This document shows positions 49,397 to 56,801 of a stretch of DNA of 59,689 nucleotides, one piece after another. Under the pieces are notes generated by a model. It made no database searches. It saw only the letters and a program-made list of their open reading frames with translations, and was not told where the DNA came from. Made by a program: the position numbers and the translations under genes. Source of the DNA: Candidatus Kaiserbacteria bacterium (GTDB lineage: Bacteria; Patescibacteriota; Minisyncoccia; Phycocordibacterales; JABAAK01); NCBI GenBank assembly GCA_028820405.1, contig JAPPJI010000004.1, positions 1 through 59,689 of the forward strand, in the 5' to 3' direction. How positions within the stretch are numbered: position 1 is the first letter of the stretch; every line of letters starts with the position of its first letter.

Positions 49397-49541
49397 ACTC
49401 TTTAACGGTGTGCTTTGCCGCTCTTTTAATTCTCCTACTCATTTCTTCATCACTCAACGTCCCGACCGTTCTTGTAACACGGTCGCCGGGGTTCTGTCTT
49501 CTCGTGAAGAGTGACTGAATGCGAGAGGCAAATGAGTTCAT
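49365..49541 (-). CDS. 58-residue candidate antitoxin
   Basis: ATG 49541 to TAA 49367-49365. The peptide begins MNSFASRIQS, is basic, contains LSDEEMSRRIKRAAKHTVKEYGDVIAKLSRE and overlaps the start of the Doc-like gene by 32 nt in another frame. CATAAT (49555-49550) lies 8 nt before the ATG. Gene order and overlap fit an antitoxin, but it does not clearly match Phd or other named antitoxin families. Confidence 0.6.
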
Positions 49542-49661
49542 GAAATGCTATTATGCCACAGAAGACCTGACTGCCGAGAGAAAATCCACAACAATAGACA
49601 AAAAAGTAAAAATATTGTATTATATAAACAGATATCACGAATCACAGACAGGAGAAGAATA

Positions 49662-49919
49662 ATGGTAGTCATGATAGTTTTAGCAATCCTCATCGGTCTG
49701 CTTCTGCAACTTTCTGATCCAATCGGTTTTGTTGCGAACGCGGTGCTCATGGCAGTTGTCTTGGCAGGAATAGGCATTGTCACGTCCCCAATCCGGCTTT
49801 CTCTGTGGGGGTATCAAACGACGAAGACCTGGTGGAAAAAGAAGCCGGATGACAAAAAGAAGGGTGGTGACGGCAAACAACAAAAAAATAAGAACAGGAA
49901 CAGAGGGAACAAGAAGTAG
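49662..49919 (+). CDS. small membrane protein with lysine-rich tail
   Basis: 85 residues from ATG 49662. Two close hydrophobic helices (about residues 2-42) and a cytosolic tail of about 30 residues made mostly of Lys, Asn, Gly and Asp. Shine-Dalgarno GGAG lies 8 nt before the ATG, and AT-rich TATTATATAA upstream can serve as -10. Terminator immediately after. The tail might bind nucleic acid or acidic polymers; no family recognised. Confidence 0.65.
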   Translation: MVVMIVLAILIGLLLQLSDPIGFVANAVLMAVVLAGIGIVTSPIRLSLWGYQTTKTWWKKKPDDKKKGGDGKQQKNKNRNRGNKK

Positions 49920-49956
49920 AAAAACCCGCTTTCGTATACGGAAGCGGGTTTCTGTT
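49920..49956. terminator. intrinsic terminator
   Basis: AAACCCGCTT pairs with AAGCGGGTTT, with a T-rich stretch after. Confidence 0.8.
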
Positions 49957-49968
49957 TTGCACCTCCCA

Positions 49969-49997
49969 TTGCAATCAGGAAGCGGGTTGTGTATGGT
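49969..49997 (+). promoter_or_regulatory. promoter of rplJ-rplL
   Basis: TTGCAA (49969-49974), 17 bp, TATGGT (49992-49997), predicting a leader of about 93 nt. Confidence 0.6.
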
Positions 49998-50004
49998 GAG
50001 TAGT

Positions 50005-50070
50005 AAGGTCCGAAGACAGTAGGTACCAGCAATGGGTAAAACCTGCCGAGGCATCTATACAAACTGAAGG
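50005..50070 (+). promoter_or_regulatory. ribosomal protein L10 leader
   Basis: The segment GAAGACAGTAGGT...ACCTGCCGAGG (50021-50050 region) matches the core of the L10 leader, an mRNA structure bound by L10(L12)4 to repress translation of rplJ. The arms GTAGGT/ACCTGC pair. One of the few genes in this window with a long structured leader. Confidence 0.75.
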
Positions 50071-50097
50071 AAGCGGGCCGAACTATTATCCATAACT

Positions 50098-50580
50098 ATG
50101 GCACTATCACGGTCACAAAAAGAATCGGCTGTTGCTACGATCAAAGAAAACGTTACCAAGGCAAAGACACTGGTCTTTGTTCGTTTTGACAAGGTAACCG
50201 CTGAGGAGATGAATGCACTCCGAACATCATGTGCTAACGAAGACGTCCATTTCATTGTTGCGAAGAAAACGCTCCTTCGAAAAGCATTTGACGGTGCTGA
50301 CATTGACGGTGAGTTTCCCTCCCTTGACGGGGAAGTGGCACTCGCAAGCAGTGAAGATCTGTTGGCATCGGCACGAATCATGGGAGAGCAGAGCAAGCAG
50401 TTGGAAGACCGCCTGCACATCATCGGCGGTGTTTTTGAAGGCGCGTTTACCCCGGAAGGTCAGATGCAAGTCATTGCTGATATTCCGCCACTTAAAACAC
50501 TGTATGCACAATTCCTCATGGTCATTCGATCCCCGATTCAAGGATTTGTGTCCGTGCTTGATCAAGTTGCCAAGAAATAA
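50098..50580 (+). CDS. rplJ: 50S ribosomal protein uL10
   Basis: 160 residues. Typical uL10: N-terminal MALSRSQKESAVATIKENVTKAKTLVFVRF, the rRNA-binding domain with HFIVAKKTLLRKA, and a C-terminal helix (TLYAQFLMVIRSPIQGFVSVLDQVAKK) that carries L7/L12 dimers. Part of the stalk base with rplL 3 nt downstream. The upstream leader is the expected autoregulatory element. Confidence 0.97.
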   Translation: MALSRSQKESAVATIKENVTKAKTLVFVRFDKVTAEEMNALRTSCANEDVHFIVAKKTLLRKAFDGADIDGEFPSLDGEVALASSEDLLASARIMGEQSKQLEDRLHIIGGVFEGAFTPEGQMQVIADIPPLKTLYAQFLMVIRSPIQGFVSVLDQVAKK

Positions 50581-50583
50581 CGT

Positions 50584-51048
50584 ATGAGCGAAGAAGAAAA
50601 ACAAGAAGAAACAAAGGAGGAAAAGCCACAAGAAGAGGAAGTGGCACCGGAGGACAGTGGAGACACGGCTGAGGTTGAGGTTCCGGAGAAATTTGCAACC
50701 ATTGTCAGTGAAATTGAAAAGCTGAGTGTACTTGACATGCATGAGCTCGTGAAGCTGTTCGAAAAGAAGTTCGATGTCTCAGCAGTTGTTGCGGCAGCAC
50801 CGGCAGACGGGGCATCAGAGGGAGGCGGTGACGACGGTGGATTGGTAACGGTCACACTTGATGATGCCGGAGCAAACAAGATTCAGGTGATCAAGGTTGT
50901 GAAGGAGCTTACCGGTCTTGGTCTCAAAGAGGCGAAGGACTTTGTCGAGAGTGCTCCGAAGCCGGTCAAGGAAGGGATCCAGAAGGAAGAGGCAGATGAG
51001 ATTGTCTCGAAACTTGAAGAGGCCGGTGCAAAGGCTTCTGTTGCGTAG
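50584..51048 (+). CDS. rplL: 50S ribosomal protein bL12 with acidic N-terminal extension
   Basis: 154 residues against about 120-125 for standard L7/L12. The dimerising N-terminal domain ([27 protein letters not shown]) starts only at about residue 38 and is preceded by a Glu/Lys-rich stretch ([19 protein letters not shown]...). The hinge is Gly/Ala-rich, and the C-terminal factor-binding domain is intact ([33 protein letters not shown]). The acidic extension is unusual for a protein whose N-terminus must bind uL10. Confidence 0.96.
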   Translation: MSEEEKQEETKEEKPQEEEVAPEDSGDTAEVEVPEKFATIVSEIEKLSVLDMHELVKLFEKKFDVSAVVAAAPADGASEGGGDDGGLVTVTLDDAGANKIQVIKVVKELTGLGLKEAKDFVESAPKPVKEGIQKEEADEIVSKLEEAGAKASVA

Positions 51049-51068
51049 AGAAAACGCTTCCGCAGATG

Positions 51069-51098
51069 AAAAACGCAGGTTTTGTGCCTGCGTTTTTT
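51069..51098 (+). terminator. intrinsic terminator
   Basis: AAACGCAGG pairs with CCTGCGTTT, followed by six T; ends rplJ-rplL. Confidence 0.85.
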
Positions 51099-51165
51099 GT
51101 CATGTTCCTGATTCCATGTGTATATGTCATCTCTGAAAAGGGAGGGTGTGTGATACTACAAGGGT

Positions 51166-51810
51166 ATGCTGGTTCGAGAGAGTAAGAAGGATCCGCTTAT
51201 CAGTATCATGGGATGTGAGGTGCGGGCAAAACTTGTTCGTGTCTTCTCGCTTAATAAAGACACCGTTTACATCGCGAAAGATTTTGTCAAAACCTTGCGA
51301 AAACGGGATGCAGTGATCAAGACCGTGTTAAGGAATCTTGAACGGGATGGAATCGTGAAGAAAAAAAAGGTTCCTGCGGCAGAACGACGGAGTAAAGGGA
51401 TACGAGAAACCATGGGATACGGATATAACAAGCGGTACCCGCACCGTGTTTTTTTGGACACGGTTGTGGAAGAGTCAGTACCGACTGAGCAGGAGGTGCT
51501 GGCTAAAAAGATTACCCAGGTACCGGGGGTTCAGTGTGTGGTCACCACCGATGTTTATGTTGATCGACCGGATACCGTTGCCGATATCATCATTGCGTCA
51601 TCGGAAGATAATGAGGACAACCTCAAGGACCTGATCCGAGATGCTGAAAAAATCATCGGCAGGGAACTTCGCTGCGTTTTCCTGACCATCAATGAACTCC
51701 TCTACCGTGCCCAAACGAATGACCGCTTTATCCGTGACACGCTTGACAGTTCCCACCAGGTACATGTTGATAAAACAGGGGTGTTTGTCGGTGAAGGTGC
51801 ATCCGCCTAA
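51166..51810 (+). CDS. winged-helix protein with nucleotidyltransferase-like C-terminus
   Basis: 214 residues. Residues 15-75 form a winged helix (VRAKLVRVFSLNKDTVYIAKDFVKTLRKRDAVIKTVLRNLERDGIVKKK). The C-terminal half (ITQVPGVQCVVTTDVYVDRPDTVADIIIAS... AEKIIGRELRCVFLTINELLYR) follows the strand-helix pattern of small nucleotidyltransferase domains often fused to such HTH units in Patescibacteria, but the GS...D.D metal motif is not evident, so catalysis is doubtful. Likely a transcription regulator. GATACT (51152-51157) lies 8 nt before the ATG. Confidence 0.65.
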   Translation: MLVRESKKDPLISIMGCEVRAKLVRVFSLNKDTVYIAKDFVKTLRKRDAVIKTVLRNLERDGIVKKKKVPAAERRSKGIRETMGYGYNKRYPHRVFLDTVVEESVPTEQEVLAKKITQVPGVQCVVTTDVYVDRPDTVADIIIASSEDNEDNLKDLIRDAEKIIGRELRCVFLTINELLYRAQTNDRFIRDTLDSSHQVHVDKTGVFVGEGASA

Positions 51811-51827
51811 GAGGGCGGTTGGTACGG

Positions 51828-51833
51828 TATACT
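51828..51833 (+). promoter_or_regulatory. -10 element before the 51840 leader ORF
   Basis: TATACT, 6 nt before ATG 51840 and about 60 nt before ATG 51895. Confidence 0.5.
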
Positions 51834-51839
51834 GGAGAC

Positions 51840-51890
51840 ATGTGGCTGGGTCCTCATAGCGGTCCCTCCCACACCATTACAGATCTGTAA
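51840..51890 (+). CDS. 16-residue leader peptide candidate
   Basis: ATG 51840 to TAA 51888-51890, encoding MWLGPHSGPSHTITDL. It begins 6 nt after TATACT, exactly where a leaderless start would lie, and stops 4 nt before the ATG of the channel-like gene. May couple or regulate translation of that gene. Very short, so weakly supported. Confidence 0.35.
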   Translation: MWLGPHSGPSHTITDL

Positions 51891-51894
51891 ATTA

Positions 51895-52581
51895 ATGAAC
51901 ATGATTAATAATTTAGATTTACTTTCTACGAACACGCAGGAGGTACTGCAACTACCACTGATGTTTATTCCTCAGCTGGTTATTGCTCTCTTTATCCTCA
52001 TTGTTGGTTGGATTGTCGGGTGGCTTGTGGAGCGAGTGCTGATTTCAGTTTTCAGGGCGCTCCCGTTCTTTGATGAAGTGCTTCGAAATGTCGGTCTTGA
52101 AGAGGTGACGAAGCGAGCCGGGATGCGAATCAATCTCGGAAAATTCTTCGGCGTTGTCCTGAAGGTATTCATTATCTTCGCGTTTCTCGTTGCAGCAATT
52201 GATGTGCTCGGACTGCAGGCAGTGAACCAGTTCCTCATCTCTGAGGTGCTCGGCTACCTACCGAAAGTCATCTCCGCAGCATTTGTGGTTGTTATCGGTC
52301 TTGTTGTGGCTAACTTTGTCAGCAATATGGTTGCCGGTGCAAGTCGTGCAGTGAAAGTTGAAGGTGGCATTGCAACAAAGATCACGAAGTGGTCAATTGT
52401 TGTCCTCTCAGTCATCGTTGCTCTCGGTGAGCTCGGTATTGCGAATGAGATCATGCAGAGTGTGGTGGTTGGTATTATTGCCTCCATCTCCCTTGCACTT
52501 GGTTTGGCCTTCGGTCTCGGCGGTCAGCAGGCAGCGGCAGATTTCATCAATCGAGTGAAAGACGACATCGGAAGAGGTTAG
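51895..52581 (+). CDS. MscS-related conserved TM-helix protein
   Basis: 228 residues. Four to five membrane helices with the 'conserved TM helix' repeats seen in small MscS-like channels: LVIALFILIVGWIVGWLVERVL, VLGYLPKVISAAFVVVIGLVVANFVSNMV, and a final Gly/Ala-rich pore-like helix ALGLAFGLGGQQAAADFINRVKDDI. There is no cytosolic beta/vestibule domain, so it is shorter than MscS (330 residues at 3113). Function probably channel-like; gating unknown. Confidence 0.8.
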   Translation: MNMINNLDLLSTNTQEVLQLPLMFIPQLVIALFILIVGWIVGWLVERVLISVFRALPFFDEVLRNVGLEEVTKRAGMRINLGKFFGVVLKVFIIFAFLVAAIDVLGLQAVNQFLISEVLGYLPKVISAAFVVVIGLVVANFVSNMVAGASRAVKVEGGIATKITKWSIVVLSVIVALGELGIANEIMQSVVVGIIASISLALGLAFGLGGQQAAADFINRVKDDIGRG

Positions 52582-52604
52582 TCGGAAACGTTTCTGATAT
52601 ATGC

Positions 52605-52636
52605 AAAACACCACCATTTGGTGGTGTTTTGTTTTT
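52605..52636 (+). terminator. intrinsic terminator
   Basis: CACCACC pairs with GGTGGTG around ATTT, then TTTTGTTTTT. Confidence 0.85.
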
Positions 52637-52657
52637 CTCAGCAAGTTTTTGATTTTG

Positions 52658-52666
52658 TGATATAGT
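52658..52666 (+). promoter_or_regulatory. extended -10 promoter of the Csx3-like gene
   Basis: TGA-TATAGT, an extended -10, about 55 nt before ATG 52722. The leader ends in a strong Shine-Dalgarno AAGGAGG (52709-52715). Confidence 0.5.
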
Positions 52667-52721
52667 TATAAAAGTATTCTTTCCCGGTCAAGGGTGACTC
52701 TATCCTGCAAGGAGGTTGAAA

Positions 52722-53105
52722 ATGACAAAGCCCGTATCGGTACTAATTAACGATCGTTATGAATATGCGGTGGAGGACTTTGAGATTCTCGGAGGAACTG
52801 TTACGGTGGTCACGGTTCCTCATGAAGACATCGTGGTGGAATTTGATATCCCCGAAGAAATTGCCCCTGAGGAATTTGCCGGGGCTGTTCGTGAACTCAA
52901 TCTCAATAGCAGAATGGGCATTCTGTTGTCAGGCAAGATGCCTGTGTGGGGGTGGGGGATAGTTGTGCATATCGTGCATGTCACCACCTACATCGCCATC
53001 CTAGATCCCTGCTTGGGAGGGTGTGTCGTCGTGATGGTGCGGCCCGATGAAAAACAAGTAAAAGTCGGTCAGGTTTTACGGATCCCAGGTCTTTCATTAG
53101 GCTGA
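52722..53105 (+). CDS. orphan Csx3/Crn3-like protein
   Basis: 127 residues. Residues 60-115 match the Csx3 core: MGILLSGKMPVWGWGIVVHIVH (65-86) and IAILDPCLGGCVVV (91-104), corresponding to GVVISGRGPIWL and VAVYDPRLG of archaeal Csx3. Csx3/Crn3 degrades the cyclic tetra-adenylate signal of type III CRISPR. H83 and D95 are kept, but the usual Arg of DPRLG is Cys97 and the second His is displaced (H86), so activity may be lost or changed. No CRISPR array or cas gene is in the window. Start set by AAGGAGG 6 nt upstream. Terminator follows directly, so it is monocistronic. Confidence 0.72.
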   Translation: MTKPVSVLINDRYEYAVEDFEILGGTVTVVTVPHEDIVVEFDIPEEIAPEEFAGAVRELNLNSRMGILLSGKMPVWGWGIVVHIVHVTTYIAILDPCLGGCVVVMVRPDEKQVKVGQVLRIPGLSLG

Positions 53106-53108
53106 CTG

Positions 53109-53147
53109 AAAAACCCGCCCTACCTGACTTATGGTATGGCGGGTTTT
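53109..53147 (+). terminator. intrinsic terminator
   Basis: AAAACCCGCC pairs with GGCGGGTTTT; T-rich end. Confidence 0.8.
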
Positions 53148-53241
53148 GTCGTGTTTGTGTAAAGTATAAGGAGAGATGCCGGTCGGCAATCTATTTTCTA
53201 ACCACAGCATCGCAAGGTGCAAAGATAGGGAGACCTGAAAA

Positions 53242-54693
53242 ATGGCAGAAAAGCTGATTGTAAGGGATCGACTTTTGAACAAAATCTTTTTTAAGGAGTT
53301 TGAGCACTCGTCGGGGTTTCGGATTGCCGCAATCTGCAATCGGCAGGTTGATCCGGAGACCTATGCCGCTATTGGCGCAAGTCTCTCCCGGAATCCGTCG
53401 CCGCTGAGGGCTCGGTTGGGGGAGCTCACTGATTTACAGAAAAAGAGGATCATCGGAAGGTATTTTAGGGATTATGGTCACAACTCCGTCGGAGAAATGG
53501 GACACCTCTTTCTTTCCGTTGAAGACATCAGCATGCTCGCTGCAATGCAGTTGATCAGCTTTGCCCGTTTCCAAGGTCAAGAAGCGTCAACGCGATACAT
53601 TGATTTCAGCGAGGTGCGGTATACGCTTCCTTCTCAGATGCAGGAAGATCAGGGTGTCCACGATCTTATGCATGCGTGGTTCGATCTGTACAGCGAGGTG
53701 AACGAACGGTTAGTTGAGCACTATGTTACCAAAGAGGGGATGAAGGAGGGACAGGCACGACCGAGAGCGTTTGATATTGCCGGAGCCTTTCTTCCTTCCG
53801 CGGCAAAAACGAGTGTCGTTATCGCGTGTGACATCAGGAACTTGATTGAGCATGCACGGAAGTTGCGGTCGTACGAAGGTGAGGAGATACAGCATATCAG
53901 CCGGCATCTCCTTGCAGTGATTGACCATCTCTGCCCGAACTCGGTTCGATCGATCGATATGGAAGAAAGTGTGTCGAATGATACCGATCGTCATGCTGTA
54001 TCTTTTTTTGAAGGAGAGTTACAGCGATCCTTTGAGGGTTTCAGAAATAGTGACCCAGAGCCCCGATGGACTCTTCGTCCGTGGGAACTGCGGCCAAAAC
54101 TGTGGGGGAAGACACGGGAGGAAATCATTCGCCTGCTCCGTAGTGAAGAGGTGGGGAGGTACGGTCAGGTTACCTGTGCGGGGAGAGTTTCATTCCGCTC
54201 ACTGAGGGAATTGATGCGTCACCGCCCGAACGTAAAGATCTGGTCGTTTGCATGGAGAGAGCGAGGGACGTCCTCTACGCCTGCGTGGAGAGATGAGTCG
54301 GAGACACTCTACCCACCCCAGTTTTGTCCCTGGTATCTTTTGAGAATTCCCGACACACATCAAGAGGGTATCCGTGAAAGAGTGCAGCAGCTCATGGCGA
54401 CAACCACTGCGATCGGCATTGAGTCATATGTGCGCACAGTCGGCAGGAAGCCGGCCGGCGTTCTCCTCCCCATGGGAGCGGAAGTGCTCTTTGAATTGAC
54501 CGCAACGCTTGATAAGTGGATGTACCTGCTCCACCTTCGATCCGGTCTCAAGGTGCACCCCGAGGTTCGTAATGTGATTCGTTCTTGGGGTCGGGAGATC
54601 TGTGACGGGCTCGGATTTGAGCCGGAGGACCTTGGTCTGAAGTATCTGGAGACACCTGAAACGGATTACGGGAGACGATCAAAAGATGCGTAA
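53242..54693 (+). CDS. duplicated ThyX-like protein
   Basis: 483 residues, about twice the length of ThyX (about 220-250). The first half carries GHNSVGEM (79-86) and SFARFQGQEASTRYIDFS (106-123), which align with HxSxxEH and the RHR..S.NE.S.RY motif of flavin-dependent thymidylate synthase, but the RHR itself reads ARF. The second half has LRELMRHRPN near residue 330, an RHR, with other ThyX-like spacing. The two halves together may rebuild one active site. A plausible dTMP-synthesis enzyme, fitting the nrdAB pathway, but activity is uncertain. A weak ribosome site (GGGAGA) precedes the ATG. Confidence 0.75.
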   Translation: MAEKLIVRDRLLNKIFFKEFEHSSGFRIAAICNRQVDPETYAAIGASLSRNPSPLRARLGELTDLQKKRIIGRYFRDYGHNSVGEMGHLFLSVEDISMLAAMQLISFARFQGQEASTRYIDFSEVRYTLPSQMQEDQGVHDLMHAWFDLYSEVNERLVEHYVTKEGMKEGQARPRAFDIAGAFLPSAAKTSVVIACDIRNLIEHARKLRSYEGEEIQHISRHLLAVIDHLCPNSVRSIDMEESVSNDTDRHAVSFFEGELQRSFEGFRNSDPEPRWTLRPWELRPKLWGKTREEIIRLLRSEEVGRYGQVTCAGRVSFRSLRELMRHRPNVKIWSFAWRERGTSSTPAWRDESETLYPPQFCPWYLLRIPDTHQEGIRERVQQLMATTTAIGIESYVRTVGRKPAGVLLPMGAEVLFELTATLDKWMYLLHLRSGLKVHPEVRNVIRSWGREICDGLGFEPEDLGLKYLETPETDYGRRSKDA

Positions 54694-54716
54694 GATGGTC
54701 GCTATCGGTCATCTCT

Positions 54717-54747
54717 ACCCGGGAGCCAGCATGGTCCCGGGTATTTT
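54717..54747 (+). terminator. intrinsic terminator
   Basis: ACCCGGG pairs with CCCGGGT, then ATTTT; ends the ThyX-like gene. The gap 54748-54926 shows no gene I can support. Confidence 0.75.
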
Positions 54748-54926
54748 GTTTGATTTACTGAAGTGCCGCGGTCATGTACGCTTTTATGTCTGACGGGGTC
54801 CATTTTATTGCAGGCAAGAAGGTAAAGTCTGCTGATGCCAAATGATATCGAACAGAATCTTCCCTTTCTGTTACTCGTTCTTGTTTTTCTGTGGATGCAG
54901 TTTTAGGTATTATGGGGATCATCAGG

Positions 54927-55319
54927 TTATTTTTTTTTCAGGTAGTTTTTCCATAGCTGTTCCATCTCTTTATCAACTTCCTGATTCAGCAGTTCGGGCG
55001 CATCGTTGTCTTGGGTCGCCGTGATGTATTCTCCTATCTGCTCGTCCAGCGTTGCCTTTGCAGTGCGGGAGTCTTTTGCACTCACCGTTATGTTAAGCTC
55101 AAGGGCCGTTGCATAGTAGAGACCTTCTTTGTCGTCAAGAATTTGATATACGAGAGACCGTATCACCAATCTTTCAAATGAGTTGACTGGACCACCTTCC
55201 ATATTTTCACAGTATACGTTACGTAAGTACCGAAGAGCAGGTGTGTATATTTTCTTTACATGGAAATTGACAAGAAAATCTACATTATTTACACTATGGG
55301 CATCTTCATCAACTGCCAT
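54927..55319 (-). CDS. helical protein, possibly exported, unknown function
   Basis: 130 residues from ATG 55319 (MAVDEDAHSV). It is acidic and mainly helical (GPVNSFERLVIRSLVYQILDDKEGLYYATALELNI, then LNQEVDKEMEQLWKNYLKKK at the end). The frame is open upstream and encodes a hydrophobic stretch (PSVLLLLCFFGT) that would be a signal peptide if a TTG or GTG start at about 55370 or 55352 is used; only a weak GGAA precedes the ATG. Family not recognised. Confidence 0.55.
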   Translation of the reverse strand: MAVDEDAHSVNNVDFLVNFHVKKIYTPALRYLRNVYCENMEGGPVNSFERLVIRSLVYQILDDKEGLYYATALELNITVSAKDSRTAKATLDEQIGEYITATQDNDAPELLNQEVDKEMEQLWKNYLKKK

Positions 55320-55539
55320 GGTTCCAAAAAAGCAAAGAAGCAATAACACGCTTGGGAAGTTTATCCAACAGCAATGAACCAAGCAAAAAAAGAGAACGAG
55401 TGAGGAGGTGTGTGAAAGAGAAGGGGTAGAGGAAGGGTCTTTTTGCAAAAACACCACTGTTGTCTTTTCAACCTTCTCTTTGATTGAGTCCGTGAGTGAA
55501 TCTTTCTTTTTACACAAATCTCACAAGAGGCATCGCTTC

Positions 55540-56787
55540 TTATTTTTCTTCCAGTCCGGGAGTGAAGCCCTGATGTTCAAGTATGCCGATAATACTTCGT
55601 ATAAGATATTTATTGCTAGCAAGTGAAACGTTATATATCCGCCCATCTTTTTCAACAGGAATAAGTATATTTTTTTCTTTCAGGCGTTTTATCATTCTTG
55701 AAATTTTAACAGAGTCGTCTGTGCTGAATAGACCTTTAAGATCAGATGCTTTCAAGAATTCAATCTTTTTCTTAAAAACAAAAGACAAAACGGCGTGTTC
55801 GTCAACATCAATATAACGACGATCCTTCGCATCTTTGATTGCGGGAGTGAGTATGTGTTTTTCCAGGTATTCATAATCCAACAGCTTATCTATCTTTTCT
55901 ATCTCTGAAAGAAGTCCTGTCAAGACGTACTCACACCATGCTAGAACATCCCCCTTCTTTCCAGAATCAGCTTGTCCCAACATCTGATAATATTTTTTCC
56001 TGTCTACACAAAATATTGCGGTTGGATTTAGAATCCTCCCGGTGCGTTCAATATCCTTCTTGTCCTCCACCCCTTTATCTCTGACCTGGAATCCGTATCG
56101 TAACAGGAGTGCGTAAGTAAAGAGGCGAACAACGCGACCGTTTCCGTTCTCAAAAGGATGTATGAAGGCAAACCGGTGATGTGCTATGGCGACCCGCAAT
56201 AACTGATCTCGGGTTTCAACGGTACCATTTACGAAATCAAGCAACTCTTCAATATAATCATTTACTTGAGTAAAGTCAGGCGGATGAAGGTCTGAATGCT
56301 TTATCCATACTTTTTTCATCCTGAAGTTGCCGGGATTACTCACCCCCTCACCTCCGTCTTCAGGAACACGCAGACCGTCGGTAATAATTGTATGCATTTC
56401 AAACAAGAGTTTTTTCGTAATACGCGTGTTGACCTCTACGACATCTTCCACATGCCGCATTGCTTTCTCTATGTTAAGAATTTCCTTCAACTGTTCATCT
56501 TTCCTGTCCAAAGAATCTTTACTCATGTCTTCCGTAATCCGCTCAATTAATTCTGACAAAGTCGTTTGATTGCCCTCTATGCGACCAGAACCGAGACTTT
56601 CTAGTTTATGGAAGATACTCTTCAGTTCAAAAAAAAGATGTGGCGGCGTGCTTCCGTCTATGACTTGGATCTTCAGCTTTTCTAGTTTTATTATGGCTTC
56701 AATGAGATGGGGGTTGGATTCCCAGTCTGGTTGTATTGAATTGAGCGGATAGATTTTTTGCTCATTATTTTCACAGGCTTGATTCAT
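55540..56787 (-). CDS. Fic-domain AMP transferase with inhibitory helix
   Basis: 415 residues. Core Fic motif HPFENGNGR (210-218) with catalytic His and the phosphate-binding loop. An inhibitory motif (S/T)xxxE(G/N) is present as SGRIEG (67-72) ahead of the core, making this a self-inhibited class II Fic protein. A C-terminal winged-helix region (LKGLFSTDDSVKISRMIKRLKEKNILIPVEKDG) is typical of stand-alone Fic proteins. Fic enzymes add AMP to target proteins. TATTAT (56801-56796) lies 8 nt before the ATG. AT-rich. Confidence 0.9.
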   Translation of the reverse strand: MNQACENNEQKIYPLNSIQPDWESNPHLIEAIIKLEKLKIQVIDGSTPPHLFFELKSIFHKLESLGSGRIEGNQTTLSELIERITEDMSKDSLDRKDEQLKEILNIEKAMRHVEDVVEVNTRITKKLLFEMHTIITDGLRVPEDGGEGVSNPGNFRMKKVWIKHSDLHPPDFTQVNDYIEELLDFVNGTVETRDQLLRVAIAHHRFAFIHPFENGNGRVVRLFTYALLLRYGFQVRDKGVEDKKDIERTGRILNPTAIFCVDRKKYYQMLGQADSGKKGDVLAWCEYVLTGLLSEIEKIDKLLDYEYLEKHILTPAIKDAKDRRYIDVDEHAVLSFVFKKKIEFLKASDLKGLFSTDDSVKISRMIKRLKEKNILIPVEKDGRIYNVSLASNKYLIRSIIGILEHQGFTPGLEEK

Positions 56788-56795
56788 TATTTAAC

Positions 56796-56801
56796 ATAAT
56801 A
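56796..56801 (-). promoter_or_regulatory. -10 element of the fic gene
   Basis: TATTAT on the minus strand, 8 nt before ATG 56787. Confidence 0.5.

Noticed and set aside
52722-53105. Csx3 as proof of a CRISPR locus here
   Set aside because: No repeats, cas genes or leader are visible in the window.
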